This document shows, piece by piece, positions 18,481-26,887 of a DNA stretch of 64,000 nucleotides (within the stretch, counting starts at the first letter, position 1; each line of letters opens with the position of its first letter). Source of the DNA: Bog-793 sp050013835 (GTDB lineage Bacteria; Actinomycetota; Acidimicrobiia; Acidimicrobiales; Bog-793); assembly GCA_050013835.1 (NCBI GenBank), contig JBEKEM010000004.1:62001-126000 (forward strand), given 5' to 3'. A model generated the notes under the pieces. The model saw nothing but the letters and a program-made list of their open reading frames with translations. It searched no databases and was not told where the DNA came from. A program made the position numbers and the translations under genes.

Positions 18481-19871
18481 CGGTCGACGTCTCCGAGGAC
18501 CGGGTCAACCGAGGAGAGGATGGCGATCATGTCGGCGAGCAGGCCGCCGCGCAGGAGCGCCGGCACCGACTGCAGGTTGACGAAGCTCGGCGCGCGGATG
18601 TGCATCCGCATCGGACGGTTCGACCCGTCCGAGACGAGGTAGCAGCCGAGTTCGCCCCGCGGCGACTCGACGGCGACGTAGACCTCGCCCTCTGGGGGCT
18701 CGATGCCGCCGGTGAACAGCTTGAAGTGGTGGATGAGCGCCTCCATCGACTCGTCGATCCGCGCGCGCGGTGGGGGCGTCACCTTCTTGTCCTGGGTCCG
18801 GTAGTCGCCCGGCGGCATCTTCTCGAGGATCTGGCGGACGATCCGGATCGACTCGCGGACCTCGTTGAGCCGTACGGCGTAGCGGTCGAAGCAGTCGCCG
18901 GCGGAGCCGACGATCACGTCGAAGTCGACCTCGCTGTAGGCGAGGTAGGGCGTCGCGCGCCGCAGGTCCCAGGGGACCCCGGCGGCGCGCAGCAGCGGCC
19001 CGGTCGCCGAGAGGGCAACGAGCAGCTCCGCCGGCACGACGCCGACACCCTCGGTGCGCTCACGGAAGATCGGCTGACCGGTGAGGAGGTTGTCATAGTC
19101 ACCGAGGCGCGCCCCGACGGTGTCGACGACCGCCTCGACGTCGTCCTCCCACCCGTCGGGGAGGTCCGCCGCGACCCCGCCGGGCCGGATGTAGTTGTGG
19201 TTCATCCGCAGCCCGGTGACCTTCTCGAAGAACTGCAACACGAGATCGCGCTCGCGGATCCCGAAGATCATCATCGACGTCGAGGCGAGGTCCATCCCGT
19301 TCGTCGCGGCCCACATGACATGGGAGGAGATCCGGTTCAGCTCGCACATCAGCATCCGGATCCACGTCGCCCGCGGCGGGATCTCAACGCCGAGGAGCTT
19401 CTCGACGGCGAGCGAGTAGACGAGCTCGTTGTGCAGCGGCGAGAGGTAGTCCATCCGTGTGACGTTCGTCGCGCCCTGGACGTAGGTGAGCTGCTCGCCG
19501 GTCTTCTCCATCCCGGTGTGCAGGTACCCAATGACGGGCTTGGAGCGCAGGACCCTTTCACCCTGGAGCTCGACCATCATCCGCAGCACACCGTGCGTCG
19601 AGGGGTGCTGTGGGCCGACGTTGAGGATCATCGTCTCGCCGGCGCCGAAGGTCGCGTCGGCGGCATCCGGGTCGAGGGCGTCGCTCTCGGGGATGCGCAG
19701 CACGCCGCCCTGCTCGATCAAGAGCTCGGTCCGCCCCGTCTCGTCCGACCGGACGAGCTGCTGGGACCCCTCGTCGGTCTCGGCGACGAGCCGTGCCCGC
19801 GCCGCGAGATCGCCGGGTTCCGCGACTTCCGGGTCGCCAGCCGCGCGGGCGTCGGGGTCGGCTTGTCTCAT
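18477..19871 (-). CDS. nuoD: NADH-quinone oxidoreductase subunit D (49 kDa)
   Basis: 464 residues including a 75-residue N-terminal extension before 'NVGPQHPSTHGVLR', the start of the conserved core. His and Tyr residues of the quinone site lie in 'GPQHPSTHG' and 'YLSPLHNELVYSLAVEKL'. 'DVIVGSAGDCFDRYAVRL' and 'ESPRGELGCYLVSDG' are also diagnostic. ATG 19871 overlaps the nuoC stop. C and D are separate genes here, unlike the E. coli nuoCD fusion. Confidence 0.96.
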   Translation of the reverse strand: MRQADPDARAAGDPEVAEPGDLAARARLVAETDEGSQQLVRSDETGRTELLIEQGGVLRIPESDALDPDAADATFGAGETMILNVGPQHPSTHGVLRMMVELQGERVLRSKPVIGYLHTGMEKTGEQLTYVQGATNVTRMDYLSPLHNELVYSLAVEKLLGVEIPPRATWIRMLMCELNRISSHVMWAATNGMDLASTSMMIFGIRERDLVLQFFEKVTGLRMNHNYIRPGGVAADLPDGWEDDVEAVVDTVGARLGDYDNLLTGQPIFRERTEGVGVVPAELLVALSATGPLLRAAGVPWDLRRATPYLAYSEVDFDVIVGSAGDCFDRYAVRLNEVRESIRIVRQILEKMPPGDYRTQDKKVTPPPRARIDESMEALIHHFKLFTGGIEPPEGEVYVAVESPRGELGCYLVSDGSNRPMRMHIRAPSFVNLQSVPALLRGGLLADMIAILSSVDPVLGDVDR

Positions 19872-20374
19872 CGCGGGCCCGGCGCCTCCTTGAACTGGAC
19901 GGGGACCCGCCCCGTGCCGTAGTCCCGGCGCAGCGGGTGGCCCTCCCAGTCCTGGGGCAGGAGGATCCGGCTCGGGTCGGGGTGCCCGACGAAGCGGATC
20001 CCCATCAGGTCGTAGGCTTCGCGCTCCATGTTCTCGGTCCCCGGGTAGACGGAGAAGAGCGTCGGGCAGACCGGGTCGTCCTCGGGGACCATCACCCTCA
20101 GGCGGGCGCGGCGCACCTCGGCGTGCGAGAGCAGGTTGACGACGACCTCGAAGCGCTCGGGGCGCACCGCCTCCGGCAGAGCGCGGTCGGGATGGGTCAG
20201 GTAGTCGACGGCACAGAGATCGCTGCAGGTGACGAAGCCGGCGCGGCAAAGGGCGGTGGCGACCTCGATGTAGCGCGCGCGGGTCGGAAAGAAGACCTCG
20301 TCGCCGAGCGAATCGGCCGCCGGCACCCCGTCGAGCTCGGCCACCCGCCAGACGAGCGGCCCCGACGGCGCCAT
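19868..20374 (-). CDS. nuoC: NADH-quinone oxidoreductase subunit C (30 kDa)
   Basis: 168 residues. 'CSDLCAVDYLTHPDR', 'RFEVVVNLLSHAEVRRARL' and 'TENMEREAYDLMGIRFVGHPD' followed by 'ILLPQDWEGHPLRRDY' match NuoC. ATG 20374 shares one base with the nuoB stop and the upstream frame is only a shadow. It forms the connection module with NuoD, B and I. Confidence 0.94.
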   Translation of the reverse strand: MAPSGPLVWRVAELDGVPAADSLGDEVFFPTRARYIEVATALCRAGFVTCSDLCAVDYLTHPDRALPEAVRPERFEVVVNLLSHAEVRRARLRVMVPEDDPVCPTLFSVYPGTENMEREAYDLMGIRFVGHPDPSRILLPQDWEGHPLRRDYGTGRVPVQFKEAPGPR

Positions 20375-20967
20375 CAGTGCGGCGTCCCGAGGTGGACCGG
20401 GGTGGCGAGCGGCTGGGTCCAGCCGGGCACCTCGGCGGCGAGGTCGACACCGGCACCGGCGCCCGAGGCGGCGCGGCGGCGGAGGATCTCGCCCGTGCGG
20501 ACCTTCTCGTGCAGGGTGAGGATGGCGTGCAGCAGAGTGTTCGGGCCCGGCGGGCACCCGGGCGCGTAGACGTCGACCGGAACGATCTCGTCGACTCCCT
20601 GCACGACGGCGTAGTTGTTGAACATGCCGCCCGTCGAGGCGCACACCCCCATCGAGATGACCCATTTCGGCTCGGCCATCTGGTCGTAGACCTGGCGCAG
20701 CACCGGCGCCATCTTCTGGGAGACCCGTCCGGCGACGATCATCAGATCCGCCTGGCGTGGCGAGGCGCGGAACACCTCCATCCCGAACCGGCTCATGTCG
20801 TACTCGGCGCCACCCGTCGCCATCATCTCGATCGCGCAGCACGCCAGGCCGAAGGTCGCCGGCCACATCGAGCTGCGCCGGGACCACCGCACGAGATCCT
20901 CGAGCTTGCTGGTGACCAGGTTGTGGCTGAGCGACTCGAGACCGTTCCAGGACTGCGCGAGCGGCAC
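20374..20967 (-). CDS. nuoB: NADH-quinone oxidoreductase subunit B
   Basis: 197 residues. It binds the terminal cluster N2 through tandem Cys in 'GLACCAIEMM' (about residue 40), 'GVCASTGGMF' (about 107) and 'YAPGCPPGP' (about 137). GTG 20967 lies two bases before the nuoA TAG. A C-terminal tail of about 40 residues exceeds the family core. Confidence 0.97.
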   Translation of the reverse strand: MPLAQSWNGLESLSHNLVTSKLEDLVRWSRRSSMWPATFGLACCAIEMMATGGAEYDMSRFGMEVFRASPRQADLMIVAGRVSQKMAPVLRQVYDQMAEPKWVISMGVCASTGGMFNNYAVVQGVDEIVPVDVYAPGCPPGPNTLLHAILTLHEKVRTGEILRRRAASGAGAGVDLAAEVPGWTQPLATPVHLGTPH

Positions 20968-21423
20968 CTAGGCGGCCCTCCCGCCTGCCGAACCGACCCG
21001 GCGGACCGTCGACTCGGTCGTGCGCGCCGGGCCATCTTCGAGCTGGCGCGCCCGCCGCACGGGACCCCAGTCGAGGGCGCCGTTGGCGACGAGGTAGATG
21101 AACGCCACGAAGACCGCCCCGGCGAAGACGATCACCTCGACGAGGCCGAACCGGCCGAGCTGGCCGTAGACCACCGCCCACGGGAACAGGAAGATGATCT
21201 CGATATCGAAGATGATGAAGATCATCGCGACGAGGTAGAAGCGGACCGGGAAGCGCTGCGGAGGCTCGTTGGTGGGCACGATGCCGCACTCGTAGGGCGC
21301 TCGTTTGGCGGCGTGCGGACGGCTGGGGCCCAACAGGCGCGACGCGCCGATCGACAGGGCCGCGAACAGGACCCCCAGAACGAGCAGCACGAAGATCGGC
21401 AGGTAGCTGTCGAGGCTTCCCAT
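20968..21423 (-). CDS. nuoA: NADH-quinone oxidoreductase subunit A
   Basis: 151 residues, three helices. 'KRAPYECGIVPTNEPPQRFPVRFYLVAMIFIIFDIE' in type carries the mobile loop Cys and the conserved Asp/Glu pair of NuoA. ATG 21423 is taken over an upstream in-frame start because helix 1 begins within ten residues. First gene of the operon; its promoter must lie in the 98 bp shared with the divergent flavoprotein gene. Confidence 0.95.
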   Translation of the reverse strand: MGSLDSYLPIFVLLVLGVLFAALSIGASRLLGPSRPHAAKRAPYECGIVPTNEPPQRFPVRFYLVAMIFIIFDIEIIFLFPWAVVYGQLGRFGLVEVIVFAGAVFVAFIYLVANGALDWGPVRRARQLEDGPARTTESTVRRVGSAGGRAA

Positions 21424-21521
21424 GGCGCTCTGCGGTTCTACCACGATGGACCGGGTCCGGTACATCCGAGGGAGCGCCGCGCCCCGCGGCTGGGTGGGTG
21501 GACGGCCGGTACGCTCTTTGC
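21424..21521. promoter_or_regulatory. Divergent promoter region between nuoA and flavoprotein gene
   Basis: This 98-bp gap must serve both nuoA (left) and the menaquinone-type reductase (right). To the right, TACGCT at 21510-21515 lies 6 bases before GTG 21522, the spacing of a -10 box for a leaderless message. An imperfect palindrome ggaccgggtcc is at about 21447-21457. No clear Rex operator is visible. Confidence 0.4.
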
Positions 21522-22820
21522 GTGCCGGGTTCCGCCGACGACCGTGTCAGCGCGCCCGCACGAGCGATCCCCCGCTCGTGCGAGGTGCTCGTCATCGGCG
21601 GTGGGCCCTCGGGTTCCGCCGCCGCCTACTGGCTGGCCGATGCGGGGTTCGACGTCGTCGTCGTCGAGAAGAAGCACTTCCCCAGGGAGAAGACCTGCGG
21701 CGACGGGCTGACGCCGCGCTCGGTGCGCCAGCTCGAGGACATGGGGCTCGGCGACGATCTCACCCGCTACCACCGCTTCGAGGGTCTGCGCGCCCTCGCC
21801 TACGGCCGCGAGCTCCTCTTGCGCTGGCCCAGGCACCCCGATTTCGGGGAGTACGGCTACGTCATTACCCGGGCCGAGCTCGACGCGCTCGTCGCCCGCC
21901 GCGCCGAGAAGGCGGGCGCCACGGTGCTCGAGGGCTGCGAGGCGCTCGGGCCCCTCGGCCACGAGGCGGCCAGCGGCGGCCCGGCCCTCGGCGCTTTCGT
22001 GCTGGAGCACGACGGCGGCACGAGCCACGAGATCAACGCCCGCGTCGTCATCGTCGCCGACGGCTCGAACTCGCGGTTCGGCCGGGCCCTCGGCGCGGCG
22101 CGGGACCGCGCCGTCCCCCAGGGGATGGCGATCCGCGGCTACTTCTCCTCGCCCCGCCACGACGAGACCTGGATCGAGTCCCACCTCGACCTCCGCGACG
22201 ACACCGGGGAGGTGATCCCCGGCTACGGCTGGGTCTTCCCGCTCGGCGACGGCCGCGTGAACGTCGGCATCGGGATCCTGTCGACGTTCGACCGCTGGAA
22301 GTCGATGAACACGACGCGGCTGATGGCGTCCTTCGTCGCCCAGGCGCCGGGGTCGTGGTGCCTTTCCCCGGAGAGCGCGCTCGGCGAGCCGACCGGGGGC
22401 CGGCTCCCGATGGGGCTCTCGGTCGGCCCCCGCCAGGGGCCGGACTACGTCCTCGTCGGCGACGCCGGCGGCGCCATCAACCCGTTCAACGGTGAGGGGA
22501 TCGCCTACGGTTACGAGACCGGCCGGATCGCGGCGTCCTTCGCCGCCGAGGCGCTCCTCGCCCAGGACAACCGGGTGCTCGCCGGCTACGAAGCCAAGCT
22601 CACCGAGAACTACGGCCTGTACTTCAAGACGGCGAGCGCCTTTATGCGGCTGATGGGCCGCCCCGACGTCATGCGGGCCCTCGTTTCGACCGGCATGTAC
22701 TCCCGCACCCTCATGGAGTGGCTGCTGCGGATCATGTCGAACCTGCTGCGCACGGACGATCTCGGCCCGGCCGAGCTCGCCTACGCGGCGATCGCCCGTC
22801 TCGCCGCGGCCGCCGGCTGA
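21522..22820 (+). CDS. Geranylgeranyl-reductase family flavoprotein (MenJ-like)
   Basis: 432 residues from GTG 21522; ATG 21498 is eight codons earlier. FAD motifs are the GxGxxG-like 'VLVIGGGPSGSAAAYWLADAG', the 'CGDGLTPRS' loop and 'LVGDAGGAINPFNGEGIAYG' in type. This is the geranylgeranyl reductase family. Its mycobacterial member MenJ saturates one double bond of the menaquinone side chain. Placement divergent from nuoA fits a quinone-related role. Substrate specificity is inference; lipid geranylgeranyl groups are the alternative. Confidence 0.85.
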   Translation: MPGSADDRVSAPARAIPRSCEVLVIGGGPSGSAAAYWLADAGFDVVVVEKKHFPREKTCGDGLTPRSVRQLEDMGLGDDLTRYHRFEGLRALAYGRELLLRWPRHPDFGEYGYVITRAELDALVARRAEKAGATVLEGCEALGPLGHEAASGGPALGAFVLEHDGGTSHEINARVVIVADGSNSRFGRALGAARDRAVPQGMAIRGYFSSPRHDETWIESHLDLRDDTGEVIPGYGWVFPLGDGRVNVGIGILSTFDRWKSMNTTRLMASFVAQAPGSWCLSPESALGEPTGGRLPMGLSVGPRQGPDYVLVGDAGGAINPFNGEGIAYGYETGRIAASFAAEALLAQDNRVLAGYEAKLTENYGLYFKTASAFMRLMGRPDVMRALVSTGMYSRTLMEWLLRIMSNLLRTDDLGPAELAYAAIARLAAAAG

Positions 22821-22826
22821 ACCCGG

Positions 22827-24098
22827 TCAGCGGGCCGCGGTGACCTCGCGGGCGGCGTCGGCGGCGGCCGCGACCGTCGACTCGACCTCGCGCTCGCCGT
22901 GGGCGAGCGAGCAGAACAACACCTCGTACGGGCTCGGCGGCAACGCCACCCCCCTTGCGAGCATCGCCCGGAAAAAGCGTGCGTAGTCGCCGTTGGCCGC
23001 GGCGGCCCTTGCCCCGTCGTAGTCCGTGACGGGCGCGTCGGCGAAGTAGACACCGCAGAGCGTGGAGAAGACCGGCACCTCGACGGCCAGGCCGGCCCCG
23101 CGCAACGCGCCCGCCAACCCGCTCGTGAGCTCCGCCACGACCCCGGCCAGCTCGTCGAAGACCGACGGGCCGAGCAGTTCGAGGACGGCGAGGCCGGCCG
23201 CCGTGGCGAGCGGGTTCCCCGAGAGCGTGCCGGCCTGGTAGACCGGCCCGGTCGGCGCGAGCGCCTCCATCAGGGCGGCGGGCCCGCCGACGGCGGCGAG
23301 CGGCAGGCCCCCACCGACGACCTTGCCGAAGCAGTACAGGTCCGGCCGCACCCCGCAGAGCCCGGCCGCGCCGGCGGGCCCGACCCGGAACCCGGTGATC
23401 ACCTCGTCGAAGATGAGCAGCGCCCCGACCTCGTCGCAGGCACGGCGCAGTCCCTCGAGAAAGCCCGCCGCCGGCGGCACCAGGCCCATGTTCGCCGCCA
23501 CCGGCTCGACGATGACGCAGGCGACCCGCTCGTCGAGCAGCGGCACCCGGTTGTAGGGCGCGACGACGGTCCCCGCCACTGCCCCGGCGGGGACCCCCGC
23601 CGAGCCGGCGAGGCCGAGGGTCGCGACCCCGCTGCCGGCCGCGGCGAGGAGGGCATCGCTGTGCCCGTGGTAGCAGCCGGCGAACTTCACGACGAGGTCG
23701 CGCGCCGTGACCCCCCGCGCGAGCCTGACGGCCGTCATCGCCGCCTCGGTGCCCGACGAGACGAGCCGCACCATCTCGCAGGCCGGGACCGCCGCCGTGA
23801 TCTTCTCGGCCAGCGCGACCTCGGACTCGGTCGGGGCACCGTAGGTCGTGCCCCGTGCCGCCGCCGACACCACGGCGTCGACCACGGCCGGGTGGGCGTG
23901 GCCGAGGATCGAGGCGCCCCAGGACTGGACGTAGTCGATGTAGCGGTTCCCGTCGACGTCGGTGAGGTAGGCGCCGTCCGCCTCGGCGACGAAGTAGGGC
24001 TCGCCGCCCACGGAGCCGAAGGCCCGCACCGGTGAGTTGACGCCCCCGGGCATCACGGCGACCGCCCGGGCGAACAGCGCCGAGCTGGCGGCGCGCAC
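22827..24098 (-). CDS. hemL: Glutamate-1-semialdehyde 2,1-aminomutase
   Basis: 423 residues. It turns glutamate-1-semialdehyde into 5-aminolevulinate, the second step of the C5 pathway. The PLP Lys is Lys259 in 'YCFGKVVGGGLP', with the cofactor Asp231 in 'IFDEVITGFR'. 'MPGGVNSPVRAF' and 'VSSGTEAAMTAVRLARG' are typical. The GTG start is seven bases after the hemB stop, so it is the last gene of the rex-hem operon. It ends 6 bp from the convergent flavoprotein gene. Confidence 0.96.
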   Translation of the reverse strand: MRAASSALFARAVAVMPGGVNSPVRAFGSVGGEPYFVAEADGAYLTDVDGNRYIDYVQSWGASILGHAHPAVVDAVVSAAARGTTYGAPTESEVALAEKITAAVPACEMVRLVSSGTEAAMTAVRLARGVTARDLVVKFAGCYHGHSDALLAAAGSGVATLGLAGSAGVPAGAVAGTVVAPYNRVPLLDERVACVIVEPVAANMGLVPPAAGFLEGLRRACDEVGALLIFDEVITGFRVGPAGAAGLCGVRPDLYCFGKVVGGGLPLAAVGGPAALMEALAPTGPVYQAGTLSGNPLATAAGLAVLELLGPSVFDELAGVVAELTSGLAGALRGAGLAVEVPVFSTLCGVYFADAPVTDYDGARAAAANGDYARFFRAMLARGVALPPSPYEVLFCSLAHGEREVESTVAAAADAAREVTAAR

Positions 24099-24104
24099 CT
24101 CCCG

Positions 24105-25124
24105 CTACCGTCCGCCGAGGCGCTCGGCGGCTGACCTCGCGAAGTACGTGAGGATGAAATCGGCGCCTGCCCGCTTGATGGCCAAGAGCGTCTCCGCGAC
24201 GGCGGCGTCCCGGTCGACAACGCCGAGGGCCGCGGCGGCGGCGAGCATCGCGTACTCCCCGCTCACGTGGTAGGCCGCCACCGGCACGTCGACCGAGCGG
24301 CGCACCTCGACCAGGACGTCGAGGTAGTGCAGGGCGGGTTTCACCATCACGATGTCGGCGCCCTCGGCGAGGTCCAGGCGCACCTCGGCGAGCGCTTCGC
24401 GGCGGTTCGGCGGGTCCTGCTGGTAGTCGCGGCGGTCGCCGCCACCGGCGATCTCGACGCCGACGGCCTCGCGGAAGGGCCCGTAGAAGGCGGAGGCGTA
24501 CTTGGCGGCGTAGGCGAGGATCGCCGTCCCGGTGTGCCCCGCCCCGTCGAGGGCGGCCCGGATCGCGCCGACCTGGCCGTCCATCATCCCCGAGGGCGCG
24601 ACGAGGTCGGCGCCGGCCTCGGCCTGGGCGACGGCCACCTCGCCGTAGCGCAGGATCGTGGCGTCGTTGTCGACCCGGCCGTGCACATCGAGGACGCCGC
24701 AGTGGCCGTGATCCGTGTACTCGTCAAGACAGCAGTCGGCGATGAGCACGAGATCGTCGCCGACGGCGTCCCGCAGGGCGCGCAAGGCCACCTGGACGAT
24801 GCCGTCGGGGGCCGACGCCGCCGTACCGACGGCGTCCTTCGTGGCGGGGATCCCGAACAGCACGAGCCCCGGCACGCCGAGTCCGGCAAGCGCGCGAGCC
24901 TCGGCGACAGCCGAGTCGACCGTGTGCTGGAAGACGCCGGGGAGGGCGGCGATCGGCGCGGGGACGTCGATCCCCTCCCGCACGAAGACCGGCGCGACGA
25001 GGTCGTCGACGACGACCCGGGTCTCGGCGACGAGCCGCCGAAGCGCCGGCGTCCTTCGGAGCCGTCGCATCCGCCGTCCCGGGAACGCGCCCTCTGTCGC
25101 GGTCGCCCGCCGCTCCACCATCAC
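24105..25124 (-). CDS. hemB: Porphobilinogen synthase
   Basis: 339 residues. It condenses two 5-aminolevulinate molecules. Schiff-base lysines are Lys208 ('AYAAKYASAFYGPFR') and Lys262 ('MVKPALHYLD'). The metal loop reads DCCLDEYTDHGHCG: relative to the three-Cys zinc form of E. coli, the middle Cys is Asp134, giving a C-D-C set as in other actinobacterial enzymes, so metal use cannot be stated with certainty. The ATG at 25124 overlaps nothing; hemCD ends 7 bp upstream. Confidence 0.96.
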   Translation of the reverse strand: MMVERRATATEGAFPGRRMRRLRRTPALRRLVAETRVVVDDLVAPVFVREGIDVPAPIAALPGVFQHTVDSAVAEARALAGLGVPGLVLFGIPATKDAVGTAASAPDGIVQVALRALRDAVGDDLVLIADCCLDEYTDHGHCGVLDVHGRVDNDATILRYGEVAVAQAEAGADLVAPSGMMDGQVGAIRAALDGAGHTGTAILAYAAKYASAFYGPFREAVGVEIAGGGDRRDYQQDPPNRREALAEVRLDLAEGADIVMVKPALHYLDVLVEVRRSVDVPVAAYHVSGEYAMLAAAAALGVVDRDAAVAETLLAIKRAGADFILTYFARSAAERLGGR

Positions 25125-25131
25125 GCCGAGC

Positions 25132-26838
25132 CTACGACGGTGCCCGGCCCCGGGCGGCGGGCCCGGGATGGGCCGCCGCCCAGGAGACGAGGGCGTCGAC
25201 CACTCCGCCGGCCGAGTGCACGGCGGCCTCGACGGTGACCGCGAGGCCCGAGTCCCTCAGCGTCGCCGAGGTGACCGGACCGATCGAGACGACAACCGGT
25301 GGCACGTCCCCCGGTTCGACGAGTCTGCGGTAGCCGACGACCGTCGAGGACGAGGTGAACACCACGGCGTCGGCCGCGGCCGCTGCGGCCAAGGCGGCGG
25401 GTGGCGGCGTGGCCGTCACCGTCCGGTACGCCTCGACGACCTCGACCTCCCAGCCGAGGCGGCGCAGCCCCTCGGGCACGACGTCGCGCGCGACCGCCGC
25501 CCGCGGCAGGAGCACCCGGCCGCCCGGGGTCGCCGGCGGGAACCCGGCGACGACGGCCTCGCCGACGAAACGCCGGGGCACGAGTTCGGCCTCCACCCCG
25601 CGCCGTCGCAGCGCCTGCGCCGTGCCGCTGCCGATCGCGGCGACCCGCACCGCCCCGATCTCCCCAGGGGCGGGGATCTCGGCGAACAGGCGCTCGACGG
25701 CGTTGGCGGAGGTGAACACGACCCAGTCGAAGCTCCCGAGCCGTCCCGCCGCCGCCCGCAGCGCCCCGCCGCCGTCGGAGGGGTCCTCGACGAGAATCGT
25801 CGCCAGCTCGACCACCTCGGCCCCCTCGGCGGCGAACGCCGCGACGAGCGGCGGCGATTGGCGGGCCGGCCGCGTGACGACGACGCGCCAGCCCGACAGG
25901 GGCCGACGGCCACGACCGGGCGCACGGGCGGTGCCGAACGGCAGGCCCAGGAAGCGGCCTCCCTCGTTCTCGAAAAGGTGCTCGGCGAGCGCCGTGCCGA
26001 CGGCGACCGGGTCGTCGCCGGTCAGCTCCGCGCGGACGAGCGCGTGCCCGTCCTCGCTGGCGAGGACCCCCTCGACGACGACGGGTCCCGTCGCCGACTC
26101 GCACGTCGCGTGGGCGCCGACGGGCGCGTCACAGCCGCCCCCTAGCCGGGCGAGGAAAGCCCGTTCGGCGGCGATCGCCCGCCCGACGAGGACGTCGTCG
26201 ATCGCCGCCAGGATCTCGATCGTCGCGGTGTCGTCCTCCCGGCAACGCAGGCCGATGGCGCCCTGGCCGACCTGGGGGACCATGACCGACATCGGCAGGA
26301 TCTCGGCCGCCCGGGCGATGAGCCCTAGGCGCTCGAGCGCCGCGACGGCGACGACCACCGCGCCTCCCGGCGGCACCCGGCCGAGGCGCGTCGCGATGGT
26401 GCCCCGCAGCTCGGCGAAGCACAGGTCCGGGCGCAGCCAGGCCAGTTGGGCCCGTCGCCGGACGGCGCCCGTGGCGACGACCGCCCCCGGGCCGAGCCGC
26501 TCGAGTGTCCGGCCGACGAGGGCGTCGCGCACGTCGAGGCGCTCCGGCGTCGCGGCCAGCACCAGCCCCTCCGGCGGGGCGGACGACGGGAGGTCCTTCA
26601 GCGAGTGGACGGCGACGTCGGCGCGGCGATCGAGCACCGCCTGTTCGATCTCGGCGACGAACACGCCCGCCCCGCCGAGCGCCTGGATGGCGGTGCCCGG
26701 ACGCAGGTCGCCGCCGGACTCGACGACGACGAGCTCCGTCACGAGTCCCGCGTGGACCGCCGTCAGGCGGGCCCGGATTCGTCGCGCCTGCTCGAGGGCG
26801 AGCGGGCTGCCCCGGGTGGCGAGCCGCAGCACTCTCAC
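25132..26838 (-). CDS. hemCD: Fused porphobilinogen deaminase / uroporphyrinogen-III synthase
   Basis: 568 residues, two enzymes in one chain. Residues 1-305 are HemC: 'RLATRGSPLALEQA', 'DVAVHSLKDLPS' and the dipyrromethane Cys236 in 'LGGGCDAPVGAH'. Residues about 315-555 are HemD: 'GWRVVVTRP', 'FTSANAVERLF' and 'VVFTSSSTVVGY'. HemC makes hydroxymethylbilane, which is unstable and is closed by HemD, so a fusion makes sense for channelling. No stop or frameshift lies between the parts. GTG start at 26838; ends 7 bp before hemB. Confidence 0.95.
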   Translation of the reverse strand: MRVLRLATRGSPLALEQARRIRARLTAVHAGLVTELVVVESGGDLRPGTAIQALGGAGVFVAEIEQAVLDRRADVAVHSLKDLPSSAPPEGLVLAATPERLDVRDALVGRTLERLGPGAVVATGAVRRRAQLAWLRPDLCFAELRGTIATRLGRVPPGGAVVVAVAALERLGLIARAAEILPMSVMVPQVGQGAIGLRCREDDTATIEILAAIDDVLVGRAIAAERAFLARLGGGCDAPVGAHATCESATGPVVVEGVLASEDGHALVRAELTGDDPVAVGTALAEHLFENEGGRFLGLPFGTARAPGRGRRPLSGWRVVVTRPARQSPPLVAAFAAEGAEVVELATILVEDPSDGGGALRAAAGRLGSFDWVVFTSANAVERLFAEIPAPGEIGAVRVAAIGSGTAQALRRRGVEAELVPRRFVGEAVVAGFPPATPGGRVLLPRAAVARDVVPEGLRRLGWEVEVVEAYRTVTATPPPAALAAAAAADAVVFTSSSTVVGYRRLVEPGDVPPVVVSIGPVTSATLRDSGLAVTVEAAVHSAGGVVDALVSWAAAHPGPAARGRAPS

Positions 26839-26887
26839 CGCGCGCCGCCGTATTCCGCGAAACGCCTGCGACGCCGGCCCACGGCCG

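Noticed and set aside
21424..21521. Rex operator in the nuoA promoter
   Set aside because: I looked for TTGTGAA-type half sites and found none that were convincing.
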